The position numbers were made by a program, and so were the translations under genes. From an uncultured Collinsella sp. (GTDB lineage Bacteria > Actinomycetota > Coriobacteriia > Coriobacteriales > Coriobacteriaceae), in NCBI GenBank assembly GCA_900546115.1, contig URBQ01000001.1, forward strand, positions 42,433 to 106,432: DNA of 64,000 bases. Reading direction: 5' to 3'. This document shows positions 1-7,757 of this stretch, one piece after another (within the stretch, counting starts at the first letter, position 1; each line of letters begins with the position of its first letter). The notes beneath the pieces were generated by a model. The model had not been told where the DNA came from and did no database searches. It was given only the letters and a program-made list of their open reading frames with translations.

Positions 1-1143
1 GAGCACGATGCGGTCTTCGGTGAGGGTGCCGGTCTTGTCGCAGCACAGGACGTCCATCGCGCCCAGGTTTTGGATTGCTGGCAGCTCCTTGACGATAACC
101 TGGCGACGGGCGAGGTCCTTGGCGCCCTGCGACAGGCTCGTGGTCACGATGACGGGAAGCATCTGCGGCGTGATGCCCACGGCCACGCTCGTGGCGAACA
201 ACAGCGCATCGATGACGTTGCCCTTGGTGGCGGCGTTGATGGCAAAGACGGCCGGCGCCATAACGAGCATGAGGCGTACGAGCAACATGGAGACGCTCGA
301 GACGCCGCGGTCAAACGCGCTCTTCTCGCCGCGCCCGTTGAGCATCTTGGCGATGCCGCCCAGGTAAGTGTCCGAGCCGGTGGCTACGACAAGTGCCATA
401 GCGGTGCCGTTTTGCACGGAGGTGCCGGTAAAGACGATGTTTTTGCAGGCAGAGAGCGGCAGTGCGGAGTCGTCGGCGCCCTCGACGACGGTGATGGCAG
501 CGGTCTTCTCGACAGCCTCACTCTCGCCGGTGAGTGCGGACTCGATCACAAACAGGTCGCGCGCGGTGATGATGCGGGCATCGGCCGGCACCATGTCGCC
601 GGCAGAGAGGCGGATCACATCACCGGGGACGAGCTCGTCGAAGGGGATCTCGACGCGCTCACCGTCGCGCAGAGCGGTGCAAGTGTTGGAGACCAGGTCC
701 TTGAGGGCCTCGGTCGCATTGCCGCTGCGGGCTTCTTGGATAAACTTCATACCGCCCGATACCAGCAACATGATGCCGATGACGATGACCGTGGAGGGGT
801 CGCGCTGCGGTTCGGGCACGGCGAGCACGTCGATGTAGAGCGAGACCAGCGCGAGAGCGGCGAGGATGCCGGCGAAGGGGTCGACAAAGGCGTCGGCGAT
901 ACGGCGGGCGAGTGTCTTGGTCGGCGCCTCGATGGTGTTGGGGCCGGAGGCGTCCAGGCGCTCGGTTGCCTGCTCGGCGGTGAGGCCGTCGGCTGTGGCG
1001 TCGAGCAGCACGAGGGCATCCTCGGCGCTATGGGTGGCGGCGAATATGGTGTTCTTGGACATGCCGGTATGAGCGGCGGGGCGCGCCGTGCGGCGGCGCT
1101 TGGAGATGGCTTCGAGTACCGTGGCGGTTTTGAGCATCAGCAT
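1..1143 (-). CDS. mgtA: Mg2+-importing P-type ATPase, N-terminal part (runs off window)
   Basis: P-type ATPase of the MgtA/MgtB class, which imports Mg2+ across the cytoplasmic membrane using ATP. Only the first 381 codons are present; the gene continues past base 1. Visible in order are an N-terminal cation-ATPase domain, the first membrane helices, an actuator domain with the TGES-like loop (LTGESE), a helix pair containing ITPQMLPVIVT, and at the very edge the phosphorylation motif DKTGTLT (Asp is the phosphoacceptor). The stretch KELPAIQNLGAMDVLCCDKTG closely resembles MgtA as I recall that family, rather than Ca2+ or K+ pumps. The start ATG at 1143 follows AAGGAGGA at good spacing; a second ATG lies two codons downstream. 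Divergent from pyrE. A leader-peptide candidate lies about 140 bp upstream. Confidence 0.9.
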   Translation of the reverse strand, partial: MLMLKTATVLEAISKRRRTARPAAHTGMSKNTIFAATHSAEDALVLLDATADGLTAEQATERLDASGPNTIEAPTKTLARRIADAFVDPFAGILAALALVSLYIDVLAVPEPQRDPSTVIVIGIMLLVSGGMKFIQEARSGNATEALKDLVSNTCTALRDGERVEIPFDELVPGDVIRLSAGDMVPADARIITARDLFVIESALTGESEAVEKTAAITVVEGADDSALPLSACKNIVFTGTSVQNGTAMALVVATGSDTYLGGIAKMLNGRGEKSAFDRGVSSVSMLLVRLMLVMAPAVFAINAATKGNVIDALLFATSVAVGITPQMLPVIVTTSLSQGAKDLARRQVIVKELPAIQNLGAMDVLCCDKTGTLTEDRIVL

Positions 1144-1225
1144 AGGGTCCTCCTTGTTGAAGGGAGTTAGCGTACGTGTCGTATGTGCTTCAAAAAACCT
1201 AGATGTCGCTCACGTCATGCTTTCG

Positions 1226-1261
1226 AACCACCACAAAGGGACAGGCACCTTTGTGGTGGTT
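1226..1261. repeat. Repeat family B palindrome, copy 1
   Basis: Near-perfect dyad with arms AACCACCACAAAGG and CCTTTGTGGTGGTT around a short GACAGGCA-type centre. The same dyad, whole or partial, recurs near 57463, 58326, 58606, 60081 and 60964. It lies in the mgtA upstream region, so it could form a hairpin in the mgtA leader RNA. Confidence 0.8.
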
Positions 1262-1282
1262 TTGACGATCGGCTGTTGGCGC

Positions 1283-1354
1283 TTATGCGTGCGCGGAATC
1301 CTCGCGGCGTGCCGAGGGCGACATGCAGGTTTTTCGACTATGACTGCCTTCCAT
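1283..1354 (-). CDS. Candidate 23-residue leader peptide upstream of mgtA
   Basis: Short ORF beginning MEGSHSRKTC and ending in TAA at 1285-1283, read in the same direction as mgtA. It is preceded by an unusually strong ribosome-binding site (AAGGAGGT, six bases before the ATG at 1354), which is the main evidence that it is translated. It ends about 140 bp before the mgtA start, with the family B hairpin in between. Regulatory leader peptides upstream of mgtA are known in enterobacteria (MgtL), but there is no sequence similarity to MgtL; a role in attenuation is inference only. Confidence 0.4.
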   Translation of the reverse strand: MEGSHSRKTCMSPSARREDSAHA

Positions 1355-1578
1355 GGCACACCTCCTTAAGGCCGGGCGCGGCGCGCTTTGGGTATCTCGT
1401 ACCCGTTACAATCCGCCCGTATTCTTGATGAGGGGGTTTGCCGTGTCAACCCCAATGTTTGGAAAACCATTGCCCCTGACAAAGCCTTTACAGAATGCCG
1501 AGGCCCCAAAGCGCGCCCGCAACGCGCCCTGCCTGCGCTAAACTGGAAGGCACGTACGCGATTACGAGAGGAGCCCGC

Positions 1579-2259
1579 ATGGAGGCTTACAAGCAAGAGT
1601 TCATCAAGTTCATGGTTGAGTCCGACGTTCTTAAATTCGGCAGCTTTACGCTCAAGAGCGGCCGTCAGTCTCCGTTCTTTATGAACGCCGGCGCTTATGT
1701 GACGGGCTACCAGCTCAAGAAGCTGGGCGAGTATTACGCCCAGGCCATCCACGATAACTTTGGCGACGACTTTGACGTGCTGTTTGGGCCGGCCTACAAG
1801 GGCATTCCCCTGGCCGTCGTGACCGCCATTGCCTACCACGAGCTGTACGGCAAGGAGGTCAAGTACTGCTGCGACCGCAAGGAGGCCAAGGACCACGGCG
1901 CCGACAAGGGCAACCTGCTGGGCTATGAGCCCCAGGACGGCGACCGCGTGGTCATGGTCGAGGACGTCACCACCAGCGGCAAGTCCATCGACGAGACCTA
2001 TCCCAAGGTCAAGGCTGCTGCCGATGTCGAGATCAAGGGCCTCATCGTATCCCTCAATCGCATGGAGGTCGGCAAGGGCGGCGTGACCACCGCGCAGAAG
2101 GAGATCGAGGCCAAGTACGGTTTTCCCGTCGCGAGCATCGTTTCCATGGCCGAGGTCGTCGAGACCCTCTACAACCACGAGATCGACGGTAAGGTCGTCA
2201 TCGATGACGAGCTCAAGGCCGCCATCGACGCCTACTACGAGCAGTACGGAGCCAAGTAG
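1579..2259 (+). CDS. pyrE: Orotate phosphoribosyltransferase
   Basis: Transfers phosphoribose from PRPP to orotate to give OMP in de novo pyrimidine synthesis; cytosolic. The 226-residue product carries the PRPP-binding signature VVMVEDVTTSGKS (around residue 130), the substrate-loop region FGPAYKGIPLA, and the N-terminal FTLKSGRQSPFF typical of PyrE. The ATG at 1579 follows GAGAGGAG; longer reading of the frame to 1495 has no ribosome-binding site. The gene is monocistronic here, divergent from the mgtA leader and followed by two hairpins. Confidence 0.95.
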   Translation: MEAYKQEFIKFMVESDVLKFGSFTLKSGRQSPFFMNAGAYVTGYQLKKLGEYYAQAIHDNFGDDFDVLFGPAYKGIPLAVVTAIAYHELYGKEVKYCCDRKEAKDHGADKGNLLGYEPQDGDRVVMVEDVTTSGKSIDETYPKVKAAADVEIKGLIVSLNRMEVGKGGVTTAQKEIEAKYGFPVASIVSMAEVVETLYNHEIDGKVVIDDELKAAIDAYYEQYGAK

Positions 2260-2262
2260 GTA

Positions 2263-2306
2263 GTTACGCGGTTTTACCAAACCGCGTAACGGCTCGACGC
2301 TGCGCG
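2263..2306 (+). repeat. Repeat family E: hairpin plus conserved tail, copy 1
   Basis: Hairpin with arms GTTACGCGGTTT and AAACCGCGTAAC starting three bases after the pyrE stop, followed directly by GGCTCGACGCTGCGCGGG. The tail recurs after different hairpins at 11788-11831 and, on the minus strand, at 29411-29368. No T-tract follows, so it is not a canonical terminator; it may stabilise the 3' end of the mRNA. Confidence 0.6.
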
Positions 2307-2340
2307 GGCCGCATTTGGACAATCTGACGTTCAACTTCAA

Positions 2341-2373
2341 GGGCGCGACCAGAAGGTCAGCGCCCTTTCGTTT
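2341..2373 (+). terminator. Probable terminator of pyrE
   Basis: Inverted repeat GGGCGCGACC / GGTCAGCGCCC followed by a T-rich stretch (TTTCGTTT), about 80 bp after the pyrE stop. Confidence 0.6.
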
Positions 2374-2423
2374 CACGTCACCTTGTCTCAAATGCGACCC
2401 GCTCGCTCATATGACCCAATCCA

Positions 2424-2686
2424 CTGTCAAGGGCCACAATGGCCCCGCCGACCGCTTGCAATCGGTCGGCGGGGCCTGCCGTTAAACCCGTCCCGGTCCG
2501 CCCCCGGCATGTCATCGACGCCTTCGGCTCAGTCTCATATCCGCGGATACCGCTCCGGCGGCCCGCAATCCTCTCCTTCGGCGGGGTTCCCCTAGTCTGT
2601 CTTCGCGCATGCGGCGGCCGCCGCGCGCACAGCGAGAACGGGGGTGTCCCCGAAGGCCGCCCGGCTCGCCGGGGCGGGGGCTATGT
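2424..2686 (-). ncRNA. Possible bridge-RNA region of the IS1111-type element
   Basis: Non-coding 263 bp between the transposase stop and the subterminal repeat. It is rich in hairpins: GGCC-acaat-GGCC next to a 14-bp perfect stem at about 2440-2475 (GGCCCCGCCGACCG and its complement), and several GC-rich stems from 2560 to 2680. In IS1111-type elements the structured guide (bridge) RNA is reported to come from the end downstream of the recombinase gene; the length and position here fit, but the guide loops have not been identified. Confidence 0.4.
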
Positions 2687-3808
2687 CTATTCCGCGCCCT
2701 CCCGGCACATCGTGCCGAGGGCCCACAGCCACCTCACGAGCTCGGCCGCGGTGGCCGCGTTAGCCTTCGCCTGGGGCATGCCGCGGGCGAGCATCTCCTC
2801 GCGCCGCCGCAGGAGCCGCTCGGATCCCTTCCTCCCGTGCATCCTTATCTCGAGGGGCACGCCCGTGTCCCTCGGCATGAGCTTCGGCTGGTGCCGCGCC
2901 GCGGCGTAGCACCATGAACCCTCAACGGCCAGCTTCCTCACGAGCGCGTTGCCCGCACCGCTGATGCCTCCGAGCCGCACGGAGTCGCCGCTCGACCTCT
3001 GACTCGGCGCGAGGCCGAAGTAGGCCGTCACCTGCCTGCCGGAGCGGAACCTCGAGAAGTCGCCGACCTCGGACGCGAAGGCGGCGGCGAGCGCGAACCC
3101 GCACCCCTTGATCGACTGGAGCGCCTCGACCTCGGCCGAGAGGGGGCCCGCCGCGACGGCGGCCCTGTATTCGGCGAGGAGGGCCTCCCTCGTCTCGTCG
3201 GCCGCCTCGACCTCGTTCCTCAGCGCCGCAAGCGCCCGGATGCCTCCGTCGTCGGCGGGGTGTATGCCGTCGAGCCACCTGAGGAAGCCGTACGTCCAGT
3301 ACTTCCGGGGGTTGCCGGCCGGCGTCGTGCCGCCGTAGACATAGCCGCGGCGGGCTAGGAACGCCAGGAGCCGCTGCTTCGCCGCCGCGAGCCTCGCGGT
3401 CGCCGCGTCGTGGGCGGCGGCGAGGTCCCTGAGCCCCTCGATCTCGGGGGACGGCACCCATACCGGGGTGACGTCGTGCGACAGTATCGCCTTGGCCATC
3501 CTGGCCGCGTCGTTGCGGTCGTTCTTGGACGAGAGGTCGGCAGCCGACCTCGGGACCTTGGAGACGGCCGCGACGACGCAGTCGACGCCGAGCCCGGAGA
3601 GCTCCCTTTGCGGGGCGAAGCCGAGGTAGCCGCTCTCGTAGGCGGCGAGCGACGGGCCGGGGAAGCCCGACATCCACTCCGCGACCTCGCCCCAGGGGTT
3701 GCCGCGGAACCTCCTCGTCACGGCCTCGCCCGTCTCCGCGTCGAGCGCGCAGACGGTGGTGGACCTGAGGTGTACGTCCATTCCGAAGGCGGTAGAATAT
3801 CTAGGCAC
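2687..3808 (-). CDS. IS110-family transposase (DEDD recombinase)
   Basis: 373 residues. The N-terminal RuvC-like DEDD domain shows GMDVH (first Asp), AYESG (Glu) and SKNDRNDA (paired Asp). The C-terminal Transposase_20 domain is seen at about residues 235-310, with SIKGCGFALAAAFASEVGDF, YFGLAPSQRSSGDS (containing the presumed catalytic Ser) and GISGAGNALVRKLAVEGSW. The reading frame is intact, so the element may still be mobile. Translation probably starts at GTG (3808), with GGGAGG six bases upstream. Codon use is richer in GC than its neighbours. Confidence 0.93.
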   Translation of the reverse strand: MPRYSTAFGMDVHLRSTTVCALDAETGEAVTRRFRGNPWGEVAEWMSGFPGPSLAAYESGYLGFAPQRELSGLGVDCVVAAVSKVPRSAADLSSKNDRNDAARMAKAILSHDVTPVWVPSPEIEGLRDLAAAHDAATARLAAAKQRLLAFLARRGYVYGGTTPAGNPRKYWTYGFLRWLDGIHPADDGGIRALAALRNEVEAADETREALLAEYRAAVAAGPLSAEVEALQSIKGCGFALAAAFASEVGDFSRFRSGRQVTAYFGLAPSQRSSGDSVRLGGISGAGNALVRKLAVEGSWCYAAARHQPKLMPRDTGVPLEIRMHGRKGSERLLRRREEMLARGMPQAKANAATAAELVRWLWALGTMCREGAE

Positions 3809-3974
3809 GGGAGCCTCCCAACCTCGTTGCGGCGCGGCTGCGCCTCTGGCACTTCAACAACATTGTCGCAGCCCCGACCCGCGGTCACGAGCGGGGGCTC
3901 CTGTCGTTTCCGTGCCCCTGGATTGGGTCATAGTGTCTGTCGTTGCCAAGACATCGGCGTTGCCGTTGCTGTGG

Positions 3975-4082
3975 GGTACTCATTGGGGACAGACTTAAAT
4001 GACTAGTCAGAGTGAGAGTGGATAATCTCCCGTTTTTGGCCTGTGTGCGGGCTCAAAGTGGGAGATTATCCACCCTCGTCAT
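3975..4082. repeat. Repeat family A double hairpin, copy 1
   Basis: Core 4014-4077: outer arms GAGAGTGGATAATCTCCC and GGGAGATTATCCACCCTC, inner small stem GCCTG/CGGGC. The core is preceded by CATTGGGGACAGACTTAAAT, a flank shared with copy 3 near 54716, and followed by GTCATTT. It occupies most of the 345-bp gap between the insertion sequence and the DUF1593 gene. A further short repeat, GACAG-(CT/TT)-GGGACACTCCTTG, at about 4113-4134 recurs near 20818. Confidence 0.85.
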
Positions 4083-4154
4083 TTTGGCACTTAGGGACGT
4101 TCCTTTTGTGCCGACAGCTGGGGACACTCCTTGCCGAATGTGGGCCGTCGGTTG

Positions 4155-5666
4155 CTACACGACGGTGATGGCGACCTGGGCGTAGCGGCTGCAGGGGCGC
4201 TCGGCGCGCGTCTGCACGGTGAGGGTGAGCACGAAGCGATCGCCGGGTCGTGCGTCGGCGGGCACGACGAAAGTGGTGTCCACTGTGCATTCTTGCCACA
4301 GCGACAGGTCTTGGGTACCTGCATAGCTCGACGGGTCCACGGCGATATCCCAATGCGCATCGAGTCCCTTGTCGTCGGGATCGACGATGGTCGCTGCAAG
4401 GGCGACGCGTTCGCCGGCTATAGCACTGCGATCGGCCGCAACTTCGACAACATGCGCCGGGTGCGAGCAGACTGCCGGATCATGGGCGCACCATTGCGCG
4501 CGGGCGGCAAAGTCTTCCTGATAGGCGCGCAGGTAGGGATTGGGGTTGTCGTCTGCAGGCGTACTGATGGCGTCAAAATCGGTGGGTGCTCCTGCATCGG
4601 GATGCCCATCAAGAAACATACGGCCGAGCAGCGTATCGAAGTTGCGGTCGTCGATACCGCGCAGGCCAAACGGCAGCAGCGGGATATAGGTCATACTGTC
4701 GCCTTCGGCCATAAAGTCGCCGCGCTCAAACTGCATTGCGGGCACGCCTTCCAGGCCCCAATCCAGACGGGCATGCTTGCCAAACTGAAAGCGCTCGGGC
4801 TCGTTTTCGTAGACCTTGCCATCACCATAGAGCATATAGCGCGCCATGAGGGGGCCGTTGCCCTGGGTGAGATTATGCTCGGGCCAAGGAGCCTTAAACA
4901 GCGGCAGCGTATCGGGCTGAGCTATTTTGGCGTTGACATAGCTGCCATACTTATGGGGCACACACCAAAAGACGAGCTCGGGAAAGAGCTCGCGCCCATG
5001 GTCGAGCCATGAGTTGTCCTGACCTACGCCATTGGCAACCCCCATCACGCGCACCTTCTGATAGATCCGCTGCCGCACGGCGGGCCACTCGGGTGTGTTC
5101 TGCCATTGTTCGGCGATGGACATGAGGGCGCGAACGATAGTGTTCATACCGCCCCAGGAAAGGAGCCACAGCGTGCGGGGGTCGTCATCCATGATGGCGT
5201 CGGCGATGACGCGCGAACCGGGCGTTTCCTCGCGCACGTCGCCCTCAAAGGCGACGTTGCCCATATAGGTGCGCTCGATCATCTGGGCGGGCGTGGGGAA
5301 GGACGGCTCGCCGGCGGCAGCGGCGTTGGCCTGTAGCTGCGGCCAGGCCTGGGCATACTCGTTGCTCCACAGGCTTTCGATCCAACCCTCGGGGAATGGG
5401 CGGTACTCCATGAGCGAGCCAGCTTCGGGGTCGGGCTCGTGCGGAACGACGTCCCAGGTATAGGAGCGCACGCCTTTGGTCCGCCAATGCGGATTCACCT
5501 CGCCCAGCGTATGAACACCATCGCCAAGAAAGTGATATTGCGAAGCCGTGTACACCACAGCCTGCACATCGAGCACATTGAGATACAGAGCCAAATGAAC
5601 CAGAGAGTTCATATCATCGACTTCCATATCGGTGGTGACAATCACCCGAGTCAAATTCTGAGACAT
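4155..5666 (-). CDS. DUF1593 (nucleoside-hydrolase-like / Sde182 family) protein
   Basis: 503-residue protein. The N-terminal domain begins TRVIVTTDMEVDDMNSLVHL, an acidic DxExDD segment like the metal-binding aspartate cluster of nucleoside-hydrolase folds, and continues with LWLLSWGGMNTIVRAL. This is the DUF1593 arrangement found with cellulose-binding-protein Sde182-type proteins. A beta-rich C-terminal domain of about 90 residues (from about 410) ends the protein. No signal peptide is visible, so it is probably cytosolic. The start at 5666 is chosen because GGAGTTATTCCT places a ribosome-binding site before this ATG; the in-frame GTG at 5684 lacks one. It is transcribed with the hydrolase gene at 5933-7270 upstream. 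The substrate is unknown; context suggests a glycoside or nucleoside. Confidence 0.75.
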   Translation of the reverse strand: MSQNLTRVIVTTDMEVDDMNSLVHLALYLNVLDVQAVVYTASQYHFLGDGVHTLGEVNPHWRTKGVRSYTWDVVPHEPDPEAGSLMEYRPFPEGWIESLWSNEYAQAWPQLQANAAAAGEPSFPTPAQMIERTYMGNVAFEGDVREETPGSRVIADAIMDDDPRTLWLLSWGGMNTIVRALMSIAEQWQNTPEWPAVRQRIYQKVRVMGVANGVGQDNSWLDHGRELFPELVFWCVPHKYGSYVNAKIAQPDTLPLFKAPWPEHNLTQGNGPLMARYMLYGDGKVYENEPERFQFGKHARLDWGLEGVPAMQFERGDFMAEGDSMTYIPLLPFGLRGIDDRNFDTLLGRMFLDGHPDAGAPTDFDAISTPADDNPNPYLRAYQEDFAARAQWCAHDPAVCSHPAHVVEVAADRSAIAGERVALAATIVDPDDKGLDAHWDIAVDPSSYAGTQDLSLWQECTVDTTFVVPADARPGDRFVLTLTVQTRAERPCSRYAQVAITVV

Positions 5667-5797
5667 AGGAATAACTCCAACCACGATTTGTTTTCAGCCA
5701 GTTACGCGCAAGGCAAGACGGGGCCCACGCCCGCATCGCCACCGACCTGGCGGCCCGCCGGAAGCGCCCGGCCAGCGTTTCGAACAACGTTAACTCA

Positions 5798-5922
5798 GGG
5801 TGCCCCGCCCTTTAGTTTTGTGAACATTCCGCAGCGCGGACCCGTTTATCCGTTGTTCCGAAGGAGCAGGATGAACGGGCCCATGCGCGAGGACGTTCAC
5901 AAAACTAAAGGGCGGGGCACCC
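5798..5922. repeat. Element with 28-bp perfect inverted repeats
   Basis: Arms at 5798-5825 and 5895-5922 are exact reverse complements (beginning GGGTGCCCCGCCCTTTAG). They flank a 69-bp centre in the gap between two minus-strand genes. It could be a very long-stem terminator/attenuator or a small palindromic insertion. No second copy was noticed in the window. Confidence 0.7.
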
Positions 5923-5932
5923 GATGGGACGG

Positions 5933-7270
5933 CTACCTCGAAACCCTAGCCGACCACTCCCAGCAGCCCACCGGCTCGCCGTCGATGAGTACGTTGCCCC
6001 CGTCGAAGTCTTGATAACACAGGTCGTTGAACTGGTGGATCCACACGCCGTGATTGAACGTCTTCTTGGGCGAGCCGTCGGCCTCGCGGTACACGCCGGT
6101 CAGGTCCTCGACATGGCTAAAGTAGGTGAGGTGCACGTTGGCGCCGGCATCACGCAGGCGCGCCGTGAGCGGCAGCACCGTCTGCTGCGGGCACACGAGC
6201 TCGTCGCCCTTGGAGTGCGTAAACCACAGCGGCGTCTTGGCGAGTGCGGCCACGTCCTCGTCCGTGGCGTTGTACCACGGGGCACAGCAGGGAAGGCCCG
6301 CGGCGAAGAACTCGGGATAGTCGGCGCACAGGCGCAGGGTCATAAAGCCGCCGTTGGAAAGACCGGCGACCACGATGCGATCGGTGTCGATGCGGTCGGC
6401 ATGCTCGGCGACAAACTCGTCGATGAGCGCCTTGAGCACGGGAGAGTAGATGCTTTGGTTGGAGCGACCGAGTTGCTCGACGCCGTTGTCCATCCAAAAG
6501 GTGGGCGACTGCGGCACGAGCACCCAGGCAAAGCCGCCAAAGTAGCGCTGGATCTGCTTTTGCGAGAGCGCTGTCACGCGGTTGCCGGTGTAGGCACGCG
6601 TCGCGCCCTCGCCCTGTGTGGTGCCCTTGCCCTCGCCGGCGCCGTGCAGGTACACGATCAGCGGCGCCTTCTCGATGGCGGGCGTGTCCTTGGGCGCAAA
6701 CGGGTTGAAGAGCGCGGAGTCAGCGGGCTCAAAGCTCGGCTCAAAATAGCCGTACTCGAGCGCGATGCCGTCGACGGGCGTTTGCTGCACGGCGTTATGC
6801 CAGCCCTTGAGCGCGGGACAGATGTCGCCGCGGCTGCGATCGAAGACGAGGCCCGCGGTGGGGTCGTCGCCGTCTTCGCCCGGGAGCGCCACAAGCTGCG
6901 TCACGCGCAGGCGGCTCTCTATATAGCGCGAACCCAGCACGCCACCCTCGATCTCTTTGGTGAGACGCACCTCGGGCGTCTCGAGCGCTACGTGTGTGCC
7001 CTTGGGCAGGCGCTGGCCGTTCTCATCACAGGGGTAGGTGGCGAGGACCGGCACGTAGCCCACGGAGGGCGCCGCGTGATCGGCCCCGTGCTCCTTGCGC
7101 ATCAAGACCTCGCCGGCGCGCTCGTGGCGGGCACAGTAGATATTGAACGTGTGCTCGTTCACGTCGTTGGCGCGCACGGTACAGGGCAGGTCGAGTACGA
7201 CCTTGCTGATCCAGGGGCCAAAATCGCCCAGCGTGGTGACGGTTGCGTAGGTACACGATTTGAGTTCCAT
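5933..7270 (-). CDS. Alpha/beta-hydrolase (prolyl-oligopeptidase/esterase-like)
   Basis: 445-residue serine hydrolase. A beta-rich N-terminal domain (about 1-195) precedes an alpha/beta-hydrolase fold. The fold shows APLIVYLHGAGEG (oxyanion region, about residue 205), the nucleophile elbow VVAGLSNGGFM (Ser at about 302), TPLWFTHSKGDELVCPQQT (acid region) and FNHGVWIHQ (catalytic His region). No signal peptide is visible. The ATG at 7270 has AAAGGAG seven bases upstream. By family it could be a feruloyl/acetyl esterase or peptidase; the surrounding glycosidases favour an esterase acting on decorated plant carbohydrate, but this is inference. Confidence 0.75.
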   Translation of the reverse strand: MELKSCTYATVTTLGDFGPWISKVVLDLPCTVRANDVNEHTFNIYCARHERAGEVLMRKEHGADHAAPSVGYVPVLATYPCDENGQRLPKGTHVALETPEVRLTKEIEGGVLGSRYIESRLRVTQLVALPGEDGDDPTAGLVFDRSRGDICPALKGWHNAVQQTPVDGIALEYGYFEPSFEPADSALFNPFAPKDTPAIEKAPLIVYLHGAGEGKGTTQGEGATRAYTGNRVTALSQKQIQRYFGGFAWVLVPQSPTFWMDNGVEQLGRSNQSIYSPVLKALIDEFVAEHADRIDTDRIVVAGLSNGGFMTLRLCADYPEFFAAGLPCCAPWYNATDEDVAALAKTPLWFTHSKGDELVCPQQTVLPLTARLRDAGANVHLTYFSHVEDLTGVYREADGSPKKTFNHGVWIHQFNDLCYQDFDGGNVLIDGEPVGCWEWSARVSR

Positions 7271-7318
7271 GAGCTACTCCTTTGTGCCGCAAGTACTAAA
7301 CAAGGGCGGCAATACAGA

Positions 7319-7653
7319 TTAAACATGTTTAGTCTAATGCAGAACTGTAGAATGAGCAGATGAACTCGGTAAACGGTAAAACGGAACACGCAATGAACTA
7401 CTAAACAGACGTTTACTAGTAACTAGCAGGACTTTTGTTGAGGATCTAACAGGTTATAGAGGTGTTCATCAAAATAAAAGCCCACGTAAATAGCCATATA
7501 TCAATATCGGGTCAAATAGACGATCTTCTACCGTCTAAATACGCTTACCCCCGATTTCCTACCGTTCACCGGACTCCAGACGGCAAAATCGCCACAAATC
7601 AGGCACTCCGTGTAAACTAAAGCCAGTAAACGTTCAGTAAACAAATTGTTTAC
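7319..7653. promoter_or_regulatory. Operator-rich region with GTAAAC/GTTTAC palindromes
   Basis: The 487-bp divergent gap between the hydrolase and the PTS gene carries several related dyads: TTAAACATGTTTA (7319-7331), CTAAACAGACGTTTAC (from 7401), GTAAACGTTC (7626) and the perfect 17-mer GTAAACAAATTGTTTAC (7637-7653). Further single GTAAAC half-sites occur at about 7368 and 7612. The spacing suggests a sugar-responsive repressor acting on both genes. The regulator is unknown; the RpiR and AraC proteins of this locus are candidates. Confidence 0.5.
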
Positions 7654-7757
7654 GACAGCGTATCCAAGGGTTCGGCAACCGTAAGGGGTTATAGTCGCCG
7701 AGCCAAAGGCGTGCTTACACAAGCGAGTAGGCACACGAAGATATGGGGAGGGGTCCC

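Larger units (their letters stand above)
2411..3931 (-). mobile_element. IS110-family (IS1111-type) insertion sequence
   Basis: About 1.5-kb element with one transposase gene and an inverted pair of 13 bases near its ends: ATGACCCAATCCA at 2411-2423 and TGGATTGGGTCAT at 3919-3931. IS110 elements proper lack terminal inverted repeats, while the IS1111 subgroup has subterminal ones, which is what is seen here. The true tips probably lie a few bases outside these coordinates. It sits between pyrE and the DUF1593 gene without visibly breaking either. Confidence 0.7.

Noticed and set aside
70..1170. Plus-strand open frame of 366 codons over mgtA
   Set aside because: It is the mirror of the mgtA coding frame in high-GC DNA; the minus strand gives clear P-type ATPase motifs and a good ribosome-binding site.
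1144..1400. M-box (Mg2+) riboswitch upstream of mgtA
   Set aside because: The conserved M-box core could not be matched; only the leader ORF and a family B hairpin are visible.
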